Part shown: positions 28,440 to 38,709 of the stretch, piece by piece | Position numbering within the stretch: position 1 is the stretch's first letter | Layout of the letters: the number at the start of each line of letters is the position of its first letter | Notes under the pieces: generated by a model | Told to the model about the DNA's origin: nothing | The model's database searches: none | What the model saw: only the letters and a program-made list of their open reading frames with translations | Assembly: GCA_964389675.1 (NCBI GenBank) | Contig: CAYMEV010000009.1 | Location: 47,680 to 111,679 of the forward strand | Origin: CAYMEV01 sp964389675 [NCBI: uncultured Candidatus Sumerlaeota bacterium] | GTDB taxonomy: Bacteria > CAYMEV01 | Reading direction: 5' to 3' | DNA length: 64,000 nucleotides | Position numbers and translations under genes: made by a program

Positions 28440-29147
28440 ATGAAAAAAATAAGGCATATATTCTTCGACAGGGATGAAACGCTGCTATATCAGGACAAGT
28501 CGCTGAGGGATAAAGCGCTTTTTCATATCGCTGACAGGCTGGACCTTGACTTCAGCTATGTCACAGGACATTACAATATATGGTATGAATACATAAATGA
28601 ACGCATCATAGAGGACTGGAGAAAGATAAACACCAGGGAAAAGGAAATCAGTTTCTGGATGGATGGTTTTGAAATGTTTTATGATATGCTTTTTGACAGC
28701 AGCAGAAACAGTGCAGAAAAAAAAGCTGCAGTGGGCCTGTTTTATGATAATTTGCTTTATTATAAGGTATATAACATGTTTGATGATGTTCTGGAGACAC
28801 TGCAGGCGCTTAAAGGGCTTAATTACCAGATGGGGGTTATCAGTGATACACTGCCTATGCTTAAGGAAAGCCTGGCCCATTTCCAGCTGAGTGAGTATTT
28901 TGATTCATTCACTGCTGCAGCTGATATCGGCTGTCTCAAACCGGACCCCCTTATTTTTAAAAAGGCTCTGGGAAGCATGAATGCCGACTCTGAACATTCA
29001 TTATACATAGATGACCGCCCTGAAAAGATGCAAGGTCTGGATAAAATAGGCATAAGGGCTGTTCTTATTGACAGGAAGGACCTGCATCCTGAGGCTGAAA
29101 ACAAAATTAGAAACCTGGCTGAGATTATCGATTATCTTATGGAATAG
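28440..29147 (+). CDS. HAD-superfamily hydrolase
   Basis: The 235-residue protein has the HAD motifs: nucleophile FFDRDETLL (motif I), VISDTLP (motif II), KPDPLIFKKAL (motif III Lys) and YIDDRPEKM (motif IV). A helical cap lies between motifs I and II (subfamily I). It is likely a small-molecule phosphatase in the cytoplasm. The substrate is unknown. Gaps of 11 and 7 bp to its neighbours indicate an operon. Confidence 0.88.
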   Translation: MKKIRHIFFDRDETLLYQDKSLRDKALFHIADRLDLDFSYVTGHYNIWYEYINERIIEDWRKINTREKEISFWMDGFEMFYDMLFDSSRNSAEKKAAVGLFYDNLLYYKVYNMFDDVLETLQALKGLNYQMGVISDTLPMLKESLAHFQLSEYFDSFTAAADIGCLKPDPLIFKKALGSMNADSEHSLYIDDRPEKMQGLDKIGIRAVLIDRKDLHPEAENKIRNLAEIIDYLME

Positions 29148-29154
29148 ATAGATT

Positions 29155-29811
29155 ATGAAAATATTAGCTTGCGGAGACATCCATAACTCCAAGGATAATT
29201 TTTCAATTATCTGCCAGAAACATAAAGATTCTGATCTGATAATTCTAAATGGAGATATCACTCAATTCGGAACTATTGGAGATTTCCAGCAGATAATCCG
29301 GAACCTTGAACAGGACAAGCTTTTCATCAATTGGGGAAACTGCGATACTCAGGATGTAATTGACAAAATTAAAGAAAGCAGTTACAATCTCGACAGCTCA
29401 GGATATATCTTGAAAAATTCAAATATAGGAATCTTCGGATTATCAGGCTCCAACAGAACACCGTTCGGGACATTTGCTGAATATTCGGAAGAGGATATCT
29501 ATAAAAGGCTTGTTAAAGGATACAATCATATCTCTGAAGCAGGGATAAAAATATTATTCTCCCATCCTCCCCCTTACAAAACAAAGCTTGACAGGACTTT
29601 TTTCGGTTCACATGCCGGGTCCAGGTCCGTCAGGCGTTTTCTTGAAGAATATGCAATAGACCTCGGAATTTTCAGTCATATTCATGAAGCATGGGGAAAA
29701 GACATTATAAACAGTATTCCCATATACAATATAGGGGCGGTTAAAAATAAAAGATTCTCAATAATCTCATCAGTGGATAATGGCATAAAAGTAGAACTTT
29801 TATCATTATAG
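29155..29811 (+). CDS. Calcineurin-like metallophosphoesterase
   Basis: The 218-residue protein carries the five metallophosphoesterase motifs: GDIH near 7-10, LNGDITQFG, NWGNCDT, LFSHPPPY and FSHIHEAWG. The GNCD form is that of YfcE/MJ0936-type phosphodiesterases. It has no signal peptide, so it is cytoplasmic. The start ATG at 29155 follows the HAD gene by 7 bp, and the PBP gene starts 4 bp after its stop. Confidence 0.88.
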   Translation: MKILACGDIHNSKDNFSIICQKHKDSDLIILNGDITQFGTIGDFQQIIRNLEQDKLFINWGNCDTQDVIDKIKESSYNLDSSGYILKNSNIGIFGLSGSNRTPFGTFAEYSEEDIYKRLVKGYNHISEAGIKILFSHPPPYKTKLDRTFFGSHAGSRSVRRFLEEYAIDLGIFSHIHEAWGKDIINSIPIYNIGAVKNKRFSIISSVDNGIKVELLSL

Positions 29812-29815
29812 AATA

Positions 29816-32059
29816 ATGACAAAACTTATGAAAAGAATCAAAAGGCTTGCAGTATTTTTTGCCCTTTTGTTAATTGCAGTTTCCGCCCTCCTTACTGCAG
29901 TTTACTTCAAATACAGCAGGGACCTGCCGGATGTCCGGGATATACCAGACCCAATACAAAGCTCCAAGATATATTCTGATGATGGTACTCTTATAGCTGA
30001 AATATATACCCAGAAAAGGACTGTGGTAAAATCTGAAGATATTCCTGAGATGCTCGTTAACAGCATAATTGCAATTGAAGATCAGAGATTCTATTCACAT
30101 AATGGAATTGACCCCTATGCAATAATCAGGGCTTTTCTGAAAAACATAGAGAAAGGCCGGATAGCTGAAGGAGCCAGTACCATTACGATGCAGACTGCAC
30201 GAAATATCTTTCTTACAAGGTTCAAAAGCCTGGACAGGAAGTTGAAGGAGGCTATTTTAGCCTTAAGGCTTGAAAAGTCTTATTCAAAGAGCGAGATTAT
30301 GGCCATATATCTTAATAATATATATTTTGGAATGGGGTCATACGGGGTATATGAGGCAGCCAGGACCTATTTCAAAAAAGCCCTGAAGGATCTAAGCATA
30401 GAGGAATGCGCCTTAATTGCAGCTTTGCCCAAAGCCCCATATACCTACAATCCCTATAGAAACAGAAAGATTGCAAAAAACAGAAGGGATCTGGTGCTTA
30501 AAAACATGTATGACCTCAAATTTATTGATTTTAACCAGTACAGCAGGGCAGTAACAACTCCTGTGACCCTCGCGGGCGAAGAGAGGGAGACTGGAGGCTC
30601 ATATTTTATAGACTTCGTTAGAGCCAACCTTATCAATATAGTGGGAGAACAGAACCTGTATGAGGGAGGATTGAGGATAAAGACCACGATCTCGAATAAT
30701 ATCCAGAAGAAAGCTGAAGAATCATTAAGAAAAGGATTAATAGCATATCAGAGAAAAAGGCCCTTTAAGAAAAGCACTGTAATATATGATGAAGAAAAAG
30801 AGTTCATAAAGGATATTCCGGGTTACAGGATTGCCAGGATCAATGACCTGAGCAGGTACAGGATATCCTTAGTGTTTGAGGACAATAATGAAACAGGATA
30901 TCTGGATATTAATAATTCCGGTTTCAGCGATATTAAAGATTTCAGTCCTCATTTTGAAGCCGGGGAAAGAATAATGATCACTACAGATCCTGAAAGCAAC
31001 AGACATATGCTGATGCCCTTACCGGAAGCACAGGCATCGCTCATTGCAATTGACCTGAAAAACAACAGCATTATAGCTATGGCAGGCGGATTTTCCTATG
31101 AAAAATCACAGTTTAACCGTGCAGTCCAGGCAAAAAGACAGCCTGGGAGTGCTTTTAAGCCTTTTGTCTTTCTTTCAGCATTGATCTATGGCTACAGCCC
31201 AATTGATACAACATATGACCTTCCTCTGCTGGTAACAGAATACAGCCGGGAAAAGGACCCTGACCTGTCCGATGGATGGAAACCATCAAATTTTGACGGC
31301 CAATATCTTGGAAGCATCTCATTTGCCACAGCGCTGTTTGAATCAAGAAACATTGTTGCAGTCAGGCTTGCACAGGAGCTGACGACTTTTCCTGTGAAGT
31401 ACCTTGCTGTACTTGCAGGAATAAACTCCCATATCACTCCCCATCTTTCAATGTCCCTTGGCTCCGCGTCTATAAGCCTTATTGAGCTTTGTCATGCATA
31501 TACGATCTTCCCAAACCAGGGAAGGCTTCTCCCTTTGAGGTATATAACCGATATTTCAGACAGGGATGACAGGAAAAAGGAGCTTAAAACCCCTTTTGCA
31601 AGGAATATTGTACTTCCTCAGTATGCATATATCATGGTAAGGCTGCTTACCGGTGTAATTGATTTCGGTACTGGAAGCATGGCCCGGCCACTGGGTTTTG
31701 AGACTGCGGGGAAAACAGGAACATCAAATGATTTCAGAGACAACTGGTTTATCGGTTTTACCCCTCAGATTCTCGTTGGGGTATGGGTAGGAAAAGATAA
31801 TTTTGAATCATTGGGAAGGAATTTTACAGGGGGGACAACAGCATGCCCGATCTTTACAGATTTTCTAAGCAACATTGACCTGGGCCCAAGTCAGTATTTT
31901 CATGCACCTAACGGAGTATTTACCTATCCCCTTGATATTAATGGAATGATGACCTGCAGCCCTGAGAGGGATACTTCCTTCCAGGCATTAACAGATAAAG
32001 GCCTTTTCATTGAGAGCCCCAAACAGCTCGAGGGCGATGAAGATATAACTCAGTTCTGA
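29816..32059 (+). CDS. Class A penicillin-binding protein (PBP1A-like)
   Basis: This bifunctional cell-wall enzyme polymerises glycan strands and cross-links peptides outside the membrane. The 747-residue protein has an N-terminal membrane anchor (10-32) and a GT51 domain with intact motifs IEDQRFYSHNGID, GASTITMQTARN and RKLKEAILALRLEKSYSK. The transpeptidase domain has SxxK in RQPGSAFKPF (Ser near 445), SRN in FESRNIVAV and KTG in AGKTGTSNDFRDNW. Length is average for the class. It ends the plus-strand run and converges with the kinase-like gene. Confidence 0.95.
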   Translation: MTKLMKRIKRLAVFFALLLIAVSALLTAVYFKYSRDLPDVRDIPDPIQSSKIYSDDGTLIAEIYTQKRTVVKSEDIPEMLVNSIIAIEDQRFYSHNGIDPYAIIRAFLKNIEKGRIAEGASTITMQTARNIFLTRFKSLDRKLKEAILALRLEKSYSKSEIMAIYLNNIYFGMGSYGVYEAARTYFKKALKDLSIEECALIAALPKAPYTYNPYRNRKIAKNRRDLVLKNMYDLKFIDFNQYSRAVTTPVTLAGEERETGGSYFIDFVRANLINIVGEQNLYEGGLRIKTTISNNIQKKAEESLRKGLIAYQRKRPFKKSTVIYDEEKEFIKDIPGYRIARINDLSRYRISLVFEDNNETGYLDINNSGFSDIKDFSPHFEAGERIMITTDPESNRHMLMPLPEAQASLIAIDLKNNSIIAMAGGFSYEKSQFNRAVQAKRQPGSAFKPFVFLSALIYGYSPIDTTYDLPLLVTEYSREKDPDLSDGWKPSNFDGQYLGSISFATALFESRNIVAVRLAQELTTFPVKYLAVLAGINSHITPHLSMSLGSASISLIELCHAYTIFPNQGRLLPLRYITDISDRDDRKKELKTPFARNIVLPQYAYIMVRLLTGVIDFGTGSMARPLGFETAGKTGTSNDFRDNWFIGFTPQILVGVWVGKDNFESLGRNFTGGTTACPIFTDFLSNIDLGPSQYFHAPNGVFTYPLDINGMMTCSPERDTSFQALTDKGLFIESPKQLEGDEDITQF

Positions 32060-32105
32060 TGAAAATTGTTTTATGACCGGCTTTTTATATTGCAATACCC
32101 GACTA

Positions 32106-33263
32106 TCAGAGTAAAAAATCAATCTTCAGAGTAGTTCCCTCTCTGTATTCACTCTTAACATATATCTGACCTGAGTGCAGGGCGGCGATCTCCTGGACAA
32201 TACTCAACCCCAGCCCCAGGCCCTCAGATTTCTGTGAATCATCATCTACCATGAAGAATTTCTCAAATATCCTCTGAAGGTCCTTCTGCTTAATTCCGCA
32301 ACCGGTATCTTTTATGGATATGCTTAGCGTCTCATCTGATTTAAAGAGGATAGCCTCTATTTTTCCGTTCTGCTTATTGAACTTTATTGCATTTGATATA
32401 AGATGCTCAAACATCTCAGTTATAAGGTTCTTGTCTCCCTTAAACATAATCCTGTCATTATTGGACTTAAAGCTGACTGTAATGTTCTTCTTTGCAAGAT
32501 CGCCCTTGAAGTTCTTAAATATATCCTTAAGGAGTTCCTTGATTTCAAAATTCTCTATATATGGCTTAACCTTCCCCAGCTCAAGCTTTGAACACAGTAT
32601 GATCGAATGAAGCAGGCCATGCAGCTTGTCAGCCTCACCCTTGATGGTAGTAAGGTATTCCTTGATTATATCCTTTTCCAGTTTTTCTTCAACCAGCAGC
32701 AGGTCTATATAACCACTTATGACCGTAAGAGGGGTTTTGAGATTATAGCTGAATTCTGAAATAAAAGTGGATTTTGTCTTGTCGATCTCTGCAAGCCTTT
32801 CATTCAGTTCCTCAAGCTGTACGACATATCCCTTGAGCTCCTGCATAAGTCTCAGATTATTTCTCTTTAAGTAAATCTTTTCAATTGCATTTCTAAGTAC
32901 TATCTTAATCTGCTCGACAACAAGAGGTTTTTTAAGAAAATCATATACACCTTTCTTTATTGCCTCAATTGCATAATCCATGGACGGATAGGCTGTCATT
33001 ATAATGATTGCAGAATCTGGGGAAACCTGATTAATCTCATCCATTATCTCAAGCCCTGTTTTCCCGGGCATCATAATATCCAAAAATATGACATCGACTT
33101 TCTTAGGGTCCTGCTTTATTATTTCCAGTGCTTCGTCAGCATTTGCTGCAGACATAATATTATAGCCTTCATCTTCCAGAAGGTCATTGAACAGCTCCCT
33201 TATAAGATGCTCATCGTCAACTACCAATACATTACCCCGGTTTGCCTGGTTATTATCTAACAA
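32106..33263 (-). CDS. Receiver / histidine-kinase-like protein lacking the phospho-acceptor His
   Basis: The 385-residue protein has an N-terminal receiver domain with phospho-acceptor Asp62 (VIFLDIMMPGKTG) and Lys112. A coiled linker leads to a HisKA-like helix and a HATPase domain with N box HLISNAIKFN, G1 DTGCGIKQKD and G2 GLGLGLSIV. In the HisKA helix the H-box reads SYNLKTPL, so Tyr173 stands where the phosphorylated His should be; the codon TAT confirms this. The ATP site appears intact. It may act as a phosphatase, an allosteric regulator or a partner of another kinase. It is followed upstream by a single-domain receiver gene. Confidence 0.9.
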   Translation of the reverse strand: MLDNNQANRGNVLVVDDEHLIRELFNDLLEDEGYNIMSAANADEALEIIKQDPKKVDVIFLDIMMPGKTGLEIMDEINQVSPDSAIIIMTAYPSMDYAIEAIKKGVYDFLKKPLVVEQIKIVLRNAIEKIYLKRNNLRLMQELKGYVVQLEELNERLAEIDKTKSTFISEFSYNLKTPLTVISGYIDLLLVEEKLEKDIIKEYLTTIKGEADKLHGLLHSIILCSKLELGKVKPYIENFEIKELLKDIFKNFKGDLAKKNITVSFKSNNDRIMFKGDKNLITEMFEHLISNAIKFNKQNGKIEAILFKSDETLSISIKDTGCGIKQKDLQRIFEKFFMVDDDSQKSEGLGLGLSIVQEIAALHSGQIYVKSEYREGTTLKIDFLL

Positions 33264-33351
33264 TTTAGAAGCTCCTTTTGCATTTACTTATACTCAATTG
33301 CCATACCTTTAAAAAACATACCATAATATTACAAAAACATCAAAACAAACA

Positions 33352-33726
33352 TCAATTATATTTATTATCTGATATAGCCTTCAGGATCTCAGAAATTTTG
33401 AACGGCTTTGGTATAATGGTCTTTATACCAAGAGATTTTAAGATTTTAACATTATCCCTGCTCAAACAGGCAGAAATAACGATAATCTTCTGGCCGGGAT
33501 TGCTGTCGAGAATTATCCTGGATGCTTCTATTCCGTCCATGATTGGAAGCATCAAATCCATGAATATTACATCATAACACTTGTTCGTAACCATTGTGAC
33601 AGCCTGTTCCCCATTAATGGCAGAATCAACGTAGAAGCCATGTATTTTAAGTACATCTGATATCAGATTGCGTGTATCATTATTGTCTTCAACAATAAGA
33701 ATGGCTTTGCTATCTGCGCCGCTCAA
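33352..33726 (-). CDS. Single-domain response regulator (receiver only)
   Basis: The 124-residue protein is a CheY-like receiver: acidic pair EDNND near the start, phospho-acceptor Asp in VIFMDLMLPIMDG, then SAC and KPFK near the end. It has no output domain. It lies 88 bp upstream of the receiver/kinase-like gene on the same strand, so the two probably belong to one signalling pathway and may be transcribed together. Confidence 0.9.
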   Translation of the reverse strand: MSGADSKAILIVEDNNDTRNLISDVLKIHGFYVDSAINGEQAVTMVTNKCYDVIFMDLMLPIMDGIEASRIILDSNPGQKIIVISACLSRDNVKILKSLGIKTIIPKPFKISEILKAISDNKYN

Positions 33727-33932
33727 ATTACTTTACTCCAGTTATATAATTGTATAAAACAATATCATATTAATTATATTCCAAGTTGTCAAAATTTTTT
33801 TCTCTGCTCATATTTGGCTGAAAGTACCCTGAATTGGTGTAATGTATTATATAAGCATGGTAAATTAATATATTGAATTTTTCCAGATTTGAGATAATAT
33901 AATTATTAGATTTAATTTATTTCTATTTTATG

Positions 33933-33960
33933 TTGATTTGTAGGATAATAATATTATAAT
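33933..33960 (+). promoter_or_regulatory. Predicted promoter of the AMIN/riboflavin run
   Basis: TTGATT (33933-33938) and a perfect TATAAT (33955-33960) are separated by 16 nt, about 40 bp before the ATG at 34001. It is the only good promoter I see ahead of the AMIN gene and the following rib genes. Consensus match only. Confidence 0.55.
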
Positions 33961-34000
33961 CTACAGTGAAGAATAATAACCCTGAGTTTTGGAGGGTAGC

Positions 34001-35707
34001 ATGAAACACCTATTTTTAAGATTTTTTATAGCACTGATTACTGTTATGGCCTGCGCATTGACAGGCTTTCCAGCTAATCTTGATGATGTATCAATAAATA
34101 CTCAAAGCCAGTTTACCATTATAGGTTTTGAGTTTGATTCTGAAACTGATATTCCTTTTAAGACATATACATTAACCAATACCGAGAGAATATACTTCGA
34201 TCTTTCAAACACTACAAAATCTCCAAAACTGTCAAATCTCTTTGTTGATGATGAAAGGGTCAGCCAGATAAGGCTGGGATACAAAGACCAGTCATCTGTC
34301 AGAATTGTGTTTGAGATTGCAAATTTTAGGGCATCTGAGTTAAATACAGAATATAAATATATATCTGACAAAATGTATTTTATAATTGCAAATCCCGATT
34401 ACGAAATAATTATTGACGATATAATCAATAAATATATCTTAAAGACAGAACCGGAGGAACAGGTTGCAGAAGACCCGTTAAGCAGCATTGAAGACACAGC
34501 TGAAGAAGATTCAGTTGATGATGCAGCTCAGACCGAAGACAAACAGGAGGAAATTAGCCAGATGAATGAAGAAAGGGAATCACTGTCAGTACCTTCCATT
34601 TCATTTTTACCAGAATCCGTCAATGAATTTCTGTTTAAAGAAATTGTGCCGGGCTTTTATACGATTTATGCTGTCATATTAGTCATATTTCTATTAATTG
34701 TACTCTTTTTAATCTCGAGAAGAAAAAAATCCAAAAAAAAAGCCCTTTCAAACTATGTAGATCAGTATACGGAACCAGAGGAAACAGAGGGAGAGACACT
34801 TTTTGATGAAAAGGAGGACTATCAGGAAACTGAAGAACTGAAGGTACCTCATCCTGCAGCACCCCTTAAAGATGAGGATACCGGGGAGGACTTCCTTTTT
34901 GATGATTCTCATGGAGATATTGCCAGTCCTGAAGAAGACGAAGAAATTGAGGTAGCTGAGGTTTTAGATGAAGAATCTGATTATATTGCCGAAGATATCG
35001 ATGAAACAAAAGATACAGATACAGATATTGAAGAAGTACCTTTACCTGAAACTTCCGAAAGGGAAATAGAGCCTGAAGAGCCCGATGAGTCATCAAAAGA
35101 AATAGAGAAGGAAATTGAAGACAGCCTTGAGGTATTTGAAAAGGCCAAGACAAATGTTAATAATGAAATGGACCAGGAGATCCTTATAAAACTGGACGAA
35201 AAGGAACTCAGTGAAAAAACCCTTGAAGAGAGCCTGAACGAATCATTCAGGTATTACCCTCTTAAAGTCGGAAACGGGTGGGTCTGGAGATACAAAAACA
35301 GCCTGAGAAAGAGAATGATTATCGGAAGAAAGGAACTGCAGGGCAAGGGAGAGGTTTTTAAGATCAAAGAAACTGTCCGTATTGGCGAACACAAAAAACA
35401 GACAATCTGGTATATCTATAAATCCAACAAAGGCATTATAGAAAAAGCTGACCAGTACAAGAAAAAGATACTTGCCTTCCCCATTAAGATAAATAAGAAA
35501 TGGGAAGATGACAGCAATAATTATGAGATAGTCGGAATGAATGACACAGTGAACAATTTTGACAAATGCCTCAAAATACAGGTATCTCCAAAGGATATAC
35601 CAATAAAGAGATATATCTACTTCAAAAAAGATGTCGGCCTGATAATGGACGAAGCTAAGGAAGAGCTGATAAAGTACAAGATTGATGGCGTAGAGTATAG
35701 TATATAA
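34001..35707 (+). CDS. AMIN-domain membrane protein with acidic linker and C-terminal beta domain
   Basis: The ATG at 34001 is preceded by GGAGGG, so I prefer it to the upstream TTG. The 568-residue product has a signal peptide (1-27), an AMIN-like domain near 30-125 (peptidoglycan-binding in other proteins), an acidic linker, and a transmembrane helix near 217-240 followed by RRKKSKKKA. A very Glu/Asp-rich region of about 150 residues follows, then a C-terminal beta-rich domain from about 415 (YYPLKVGNGWVW). By the positive-inside rule the acidic region and last domain would be cytoplasmic, yet that last domain resembles ones usually found outside the cell. Function is unknown. The ribD gene starts 12 bp downstream. 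Confidence 0.8.
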   Translation: MKHLFLRFFIALITVMACALTGFPANLDDVSINTQSQFTIIGFEFDSETDIPFKTYTLTNTERIYFDLSNTTKSPKLSNLFVDDERVSQIRLGYKDQSSVRIVFEIANFRASELNTEYKYISDKMYFIIANPDYEIIIDDIINKYILKTEPEEQVAEDPLSSIEDTAEEDSVDDAAQTEDKQEEISQMNEERESLSVPSISFLPESVNEFLFKEIVPGFYTIYAVILVIFLLIVLFLISRRKKSKKKALSNYVDQYTEPEETEGETLFDEKEDYQETEELKVPHPAAPLKDEDTGEDFLFDDSHGDIASPEEDEEIEVAEVLDEESDYIAEDIDETKDTDTDIEEVPLPETSEREIEPEEPDESSKEIEKEIEDSLEVFEKAKTNVNNEMDQEILIKLDEKELSEKTLEESLNESFRYYPLKVGNGWVWRYKNSLRKRMIIGRKELQGKGEVFKIKETVRIGEHKKQTIWYIYKSNKGIIEKADQYKKKILAFPIKINKKWEDDSNNYEIVGMNDTVNNFDKCLKIQVSPKDIPIKRYIYFKKDVGLIMDEAKEELIKYKIDGVEYSI

Positions 35708-35719
35708 AGCTAATTCACA

Positions 35720-36790
35720 ATGACATCCTTTGATCAATATATGCAAAGAGCCCTCAATTTATCCTTGAAGGGCCTGGGCCATACACTGCATAATCCTCTG
35801 GTTGGCTGTCTCCTTGTTCATAGAGATAAAATAATCTCTGAGGGATACCACTCAAAATATGGAGGGCCGCATGCTGAAAAAATGTGCCTTGACAGAATTG
35901 ACCCTCCCCCTGGCTGCACCTTATTTGTTAATATGGAACCATGCTGTCATTATGGGAAGACCCCTCCATGTACTGACCTTATAATTGAAAAAAGGATTTC
36001 AAGGGTAGTTATTTCCACCATGGACCCCAACCCCCTTGTAAACGGCAAGGGAATTGAAATACTTCGCAATAATGATATCGAGGTAATCAATGGCATATTA
36101 GAAGCGAAAGCCCTTTACCTGAACAGGGCTTATTTCCATTATATGAAATACAGCAGTCCTTATATTACCCTAAAATTAGGAAGCACGCTTGATGGAAAGA
36201 TAGCAGACAGGGAGAAAAGATCACAATGGATAACCAATGAGAAATCAAGGATTAAAGCACACTGGCTGAGAGGAATCAATCGTGCTGTACATGTTGGCCT
36301 GAATACGCTGTTTCATGACAGGCCAAGACTTTCCACAAGGTACCCCTACAGGCAGATGCCAACTCCGCTGAGGGTCATAATCGACAGGAACCTGAAACTA
36401 AAGGAGAGCATGGATTTATTAAATGATAAAAGAGATACTATATTGTACACTTATAAAGCTCCGCCGGATACCCCTTTTTCTTCAAATGTCCTTTATGTAA
36501 TGATTGATGAAGGGACTGATATTATATCTGAAGCAGTAAAGGATCTCGGAAAGCGTTCCATATCTACACTGCTTGTTGAAGGAGGTGGCGAGACTGCTTT
36601 TGAGTTTCTTAATAGAAAACTGGTTAATGAGCTTCATATAACATACTCACCCAGGATTCTCGGAGGGGAAAAAAGTGTATCTTCTTTTTCAGGGGAAGGG
36701 TTTTTGCTGGAAAATTCTGTTAAGCTTAAAGATTATCGAATCTACAGATTTGAAGAGGATTTTGAGGTTGAAGGAATTATTGAGGATTAA
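35720..36790 (+). CDS. ribD: Riboflavin biosynthesis deaminase/reductase RibD
   Basis: RibD deaminates and then reduces the pyrimidine intermediate made from GTP. The 356-residue protein has the deaminase zinc motifs PHAEKMCL and EPCCHYGKTPPCTD, and a C-terminal reductase domain with TLKLGSTLDGKIA and LVEGGGETAFEFL. It is the first rib gene and starts 12 bp after the AMIN gene, so no FMN riboswitch can fit in the gap. There is no strong Shine-Dalgarno, which suggests coupling to the upstream gene. Confidence 0.96.
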   Translation: MTSFDQYMQRALNLSLKGLGHTLHNPLVGCLLVHRDKIISEGYHSKYGGPHAEKMCLDRIDPPPGCTLFVNMEPCCHYGKTPPCTDLIIEKRISRVVISTMDPNPLVNGKGIEILRNNDIEVINGILEAKALYLNRAYFHYMKYSSPYITLKLGSTLDGKIADREKRSQWITNEKSRIKAHWLRGINRAVHVGLNTLFHDRPRLSTRYPYRQMPTPLRVIIDRNLKLKESMDLLNDKRDTILYTYKAPPDTPFSSNVLYVMIDEGTDIISEAVKDLGKRSISTLLVEGGGETAFEFLNRKLVNELHITYSPRILGGEKSVSSFSGEGFLLENSVKLKDYRIYRFEEDFEVEGIIED

Positions 36791-36793
36791 CTG

Positions 36794-37444
36794 ATGTTTA
36801 CAGGAATAATTGAAGAAATCGGCCAGATTGCCTGTCTTTCAAAAAAAGGGGAAGGCTATTATATTGGCATCCAGACCAGCTCACTGATTTTGGACAATAA
36901 GCTTAAAACAGGCGACAGTGTTTCAGCAAACGGCATCTGCCTTACAATAAGCAGCATATCCGGTCCTGTGTTCTATGCAGATCTATCAGAAGAGACATTT
37001 ACTAAAACAGCAATGAGATACAGCAGTAAAGGGACATATGTCAACCTTGAAACCCCATGCAGACCTGACAGCCTTTTAAGCGGGCATATTATATCAGGTC
37101 ATGTTGATGATACCGCGCGGGTTATCAGAATTGAACGGTCAGGTAAATACAGAACAATAACATTTTCCACTGATGACAATAAATATAATAATCTCCTGCT
37201 GGAAAAGGGTTCGGTATCTATTAACGGGATATCTCTGACCATATTCAATGTGCAGAAGAACATATTTTCCTCTGCAATAATACCTGAGACAATAAGAAGG
37301 ACAAATCTGCAATACCTTAAGACAGAGGATTTTGTAAATATTGAATTTGACATTATCGGAAAATATATTATAAAGTGGTTAGAAGGAAGAAAATCTAATA
37401 ATACCGATCTCGGCAGTCTACTAAAGAATTCAGGGTTTATGTGA
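36794..37444 (+). CDS. ribE: Riboflavin synthase alpha subunit
   Basis: This enzyme dismutates two 6,7-dimethyl-8-ribityllumazines to riboflavin. The 216-residue protein begins [12 protein letters not shown] and has the two homologous lumazine-binding barrels ([11 protein letters not shown] and [23 protein letters not shown]). GAGG precedes the ATG. Length and internal duplication are typical. It lies 3 bp after ribD. Confidence 0.97.
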   Translation: MFTGIIEEIGQIACLSKKGEGYYIGIQTSSLILDNKLKTGDSVSANGICLTISSISGPVFYADLSEETFTKTAMRYSSKGTYVNLETPCRPDSLLSGHIISGHVDDTARVIRIERSGKYRTITFSTDDNKYNNLLLEKGSVSINGISLTIFNVQKNIFSSAIIPETIRRTNLQYLKTEDFVNIEFDIIGKYIIKWLEGRKSNNTDLGSLLKNSGFM

Positions 37445-37505
37445 TCCTGTTTTCCGCATGAGTTTATATAGTAATAAGCTCAAAGATTCACAGGAGGGAA
37501 TAATT

Positions 37506-38708
37506 TTGGGTATAATTTCAATTGAACAGGCAATAAGGGAAATGAAAGAAGGCAAATTCATTATTATAGTCGACAGTGAAGACAGGGAAAATGAAGGGGA
37601 CCTGTGTATAGCTGCTGAAATGGTAACACCTGAAAAGATTACCTTTATGGCAACTCACGGCAGGGGTTTAATATGCCTCCCCCTGCTTGCTGAAAGGCTT
37701 GAAGAGCTGAAGATCCCCATGATGGTTGCAGAAAATACATCGAGATTTGAAACAGCATTTACTGTAAGCATAGAAGCAAAGGACGGTGTTTCTACCGGAA
37801 TATCAGCCTTTGACAGGGCAAAGACCATACTGACGGCTATTGATCCGAAAACAAAACCGCAGGACATTGTTAAACCGGGACACATTTTCCCTCTCAGGGC
37901 AAAGAAGGGAGGCGTCCTTGTCAGGGCAGGACAGACAGAAGCAAGTATTGACATGGCCAGGCTCGCAGGTATGTACCCGGGAGCTGTAATCTGCGAGATC
38001 ATGAAAGATGATGGTACTATGGCAAGAATGCCCGATCTCCTTGAGTTCAGCAGCAGGCACGATATAAACATCATTACTATCGAAGACCTTATCAGATACA
38101 GGACAAAGGAAGAATGCCTTGTATCAAGGATAGCTGAATCCATAATGCCTACAAGGTTCGGCGAGTTCAAGATCATTATCTATGAAAGCGAAGTGGATAC
38201 AAAGGAACATATAGCTTTGATATACGGCGATATAAGTAACAGGGAAAGCGTGCTGGTAAGGGTCCATTCCCAGTGCCTGACAGGTGAAGTCTTTCACTCT
38301 CTCAGATGCGACTGCGGAGCACAGCTTGACACTGCAATGAGCCTAATTGCAAAAGCTGGAAGCGGAGTTCTGCTCTATATGAAACAGGAGGGAAGAGGAA
38401 TAGGCCTGTCCAATAAGATCAGGGCATATCACCTGCAGGACAATGGCCTTGATACAGTAGAGGCAAATATCAAACTAGGATTCAAGCCTGATCTCAGGGA
38501 TTATGGCATAGGTGCACAGATACTGAAAGACCTTGAGATAACAAAAATGGACCTGCTGACAAATAACCCCAGAAAGATTGTAGGACTGGAAGGATATGGC
38601 CTGAAAGTAGTCAGGAGGATACCCCTTGAGATTAGTCCTACCAAAGAAAACAAAGCCTATCTTAAAATAAAAAAGGAAAAATTAGGCCATTTACTGGAGA
38701 AGGTGTGA
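37506..38708 (+). CDS. ribBA: Bifunctional DHBP synthase / GTP cyclohydrolase II
   Basis: The N-terminal half makes 3,4-dihydroxy-2-butanone 4-phosphate ([21 protein letters not shown]) and the C-terminal half is GTP cyclohydrolase II with zinc ligands in [16 protein letters not shown] favour the TTG at 37506 because GGAGGG lies 7 bp before it and the family match begins at IISIEQAI. The ATG at 37458, in the same frame, has no ribosome site and would add 16 residues. It supplies both substrates needed by ribD and ribH. Confidence 0.92.
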   Translation: MGIISIEQAIREMKEGKFIIIVDSEDRENEGDLCIAAEMVTPEKITFMATHGRGLICLPLLAERLEELKIPMMVAENTSRFETAFTVSIEAKDGVSTGISAFDRAKTILTAIDPKTKPQDIVKPGHIFPLRAKKGGVLVRAGQTEASIDMARLAGMYPGAVICEIMKDDGTMARMPDLLEFSSRHDINIITIEDLIRYRTKEECLVSRIAESIMPTRFGEFKIIIYESEVDTKEHIALIYGDISNRESVLVRVHSQCLTGEVFHSLRCDCGAQLDTAMSLIAKAGSGVLLYMKQEGRGIGLSNKIRAYHLQDNGLDTVEANIKLGFKPDLRDYGIGAQILKDLEITKMDLLTNNPRKIVGLEGYGLKVVRRIPLEISPTKENKAYLKIKKEKLGHLLEKV

Positions 38709-38709
38709 G

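Noticed and set aside
35243-35746. 167-residue antisense ORF inside the AMIN gene
   Set aside because: It is aromatic-rich shadow sequence opposite a well-supported gene and has no family pattern.
37655-38176. 173-residue antisense ORF inside ribBA
   Set aside because: It lies opposite strongly conserved ribBA motifs and has no ribosome site or recognisable domain.
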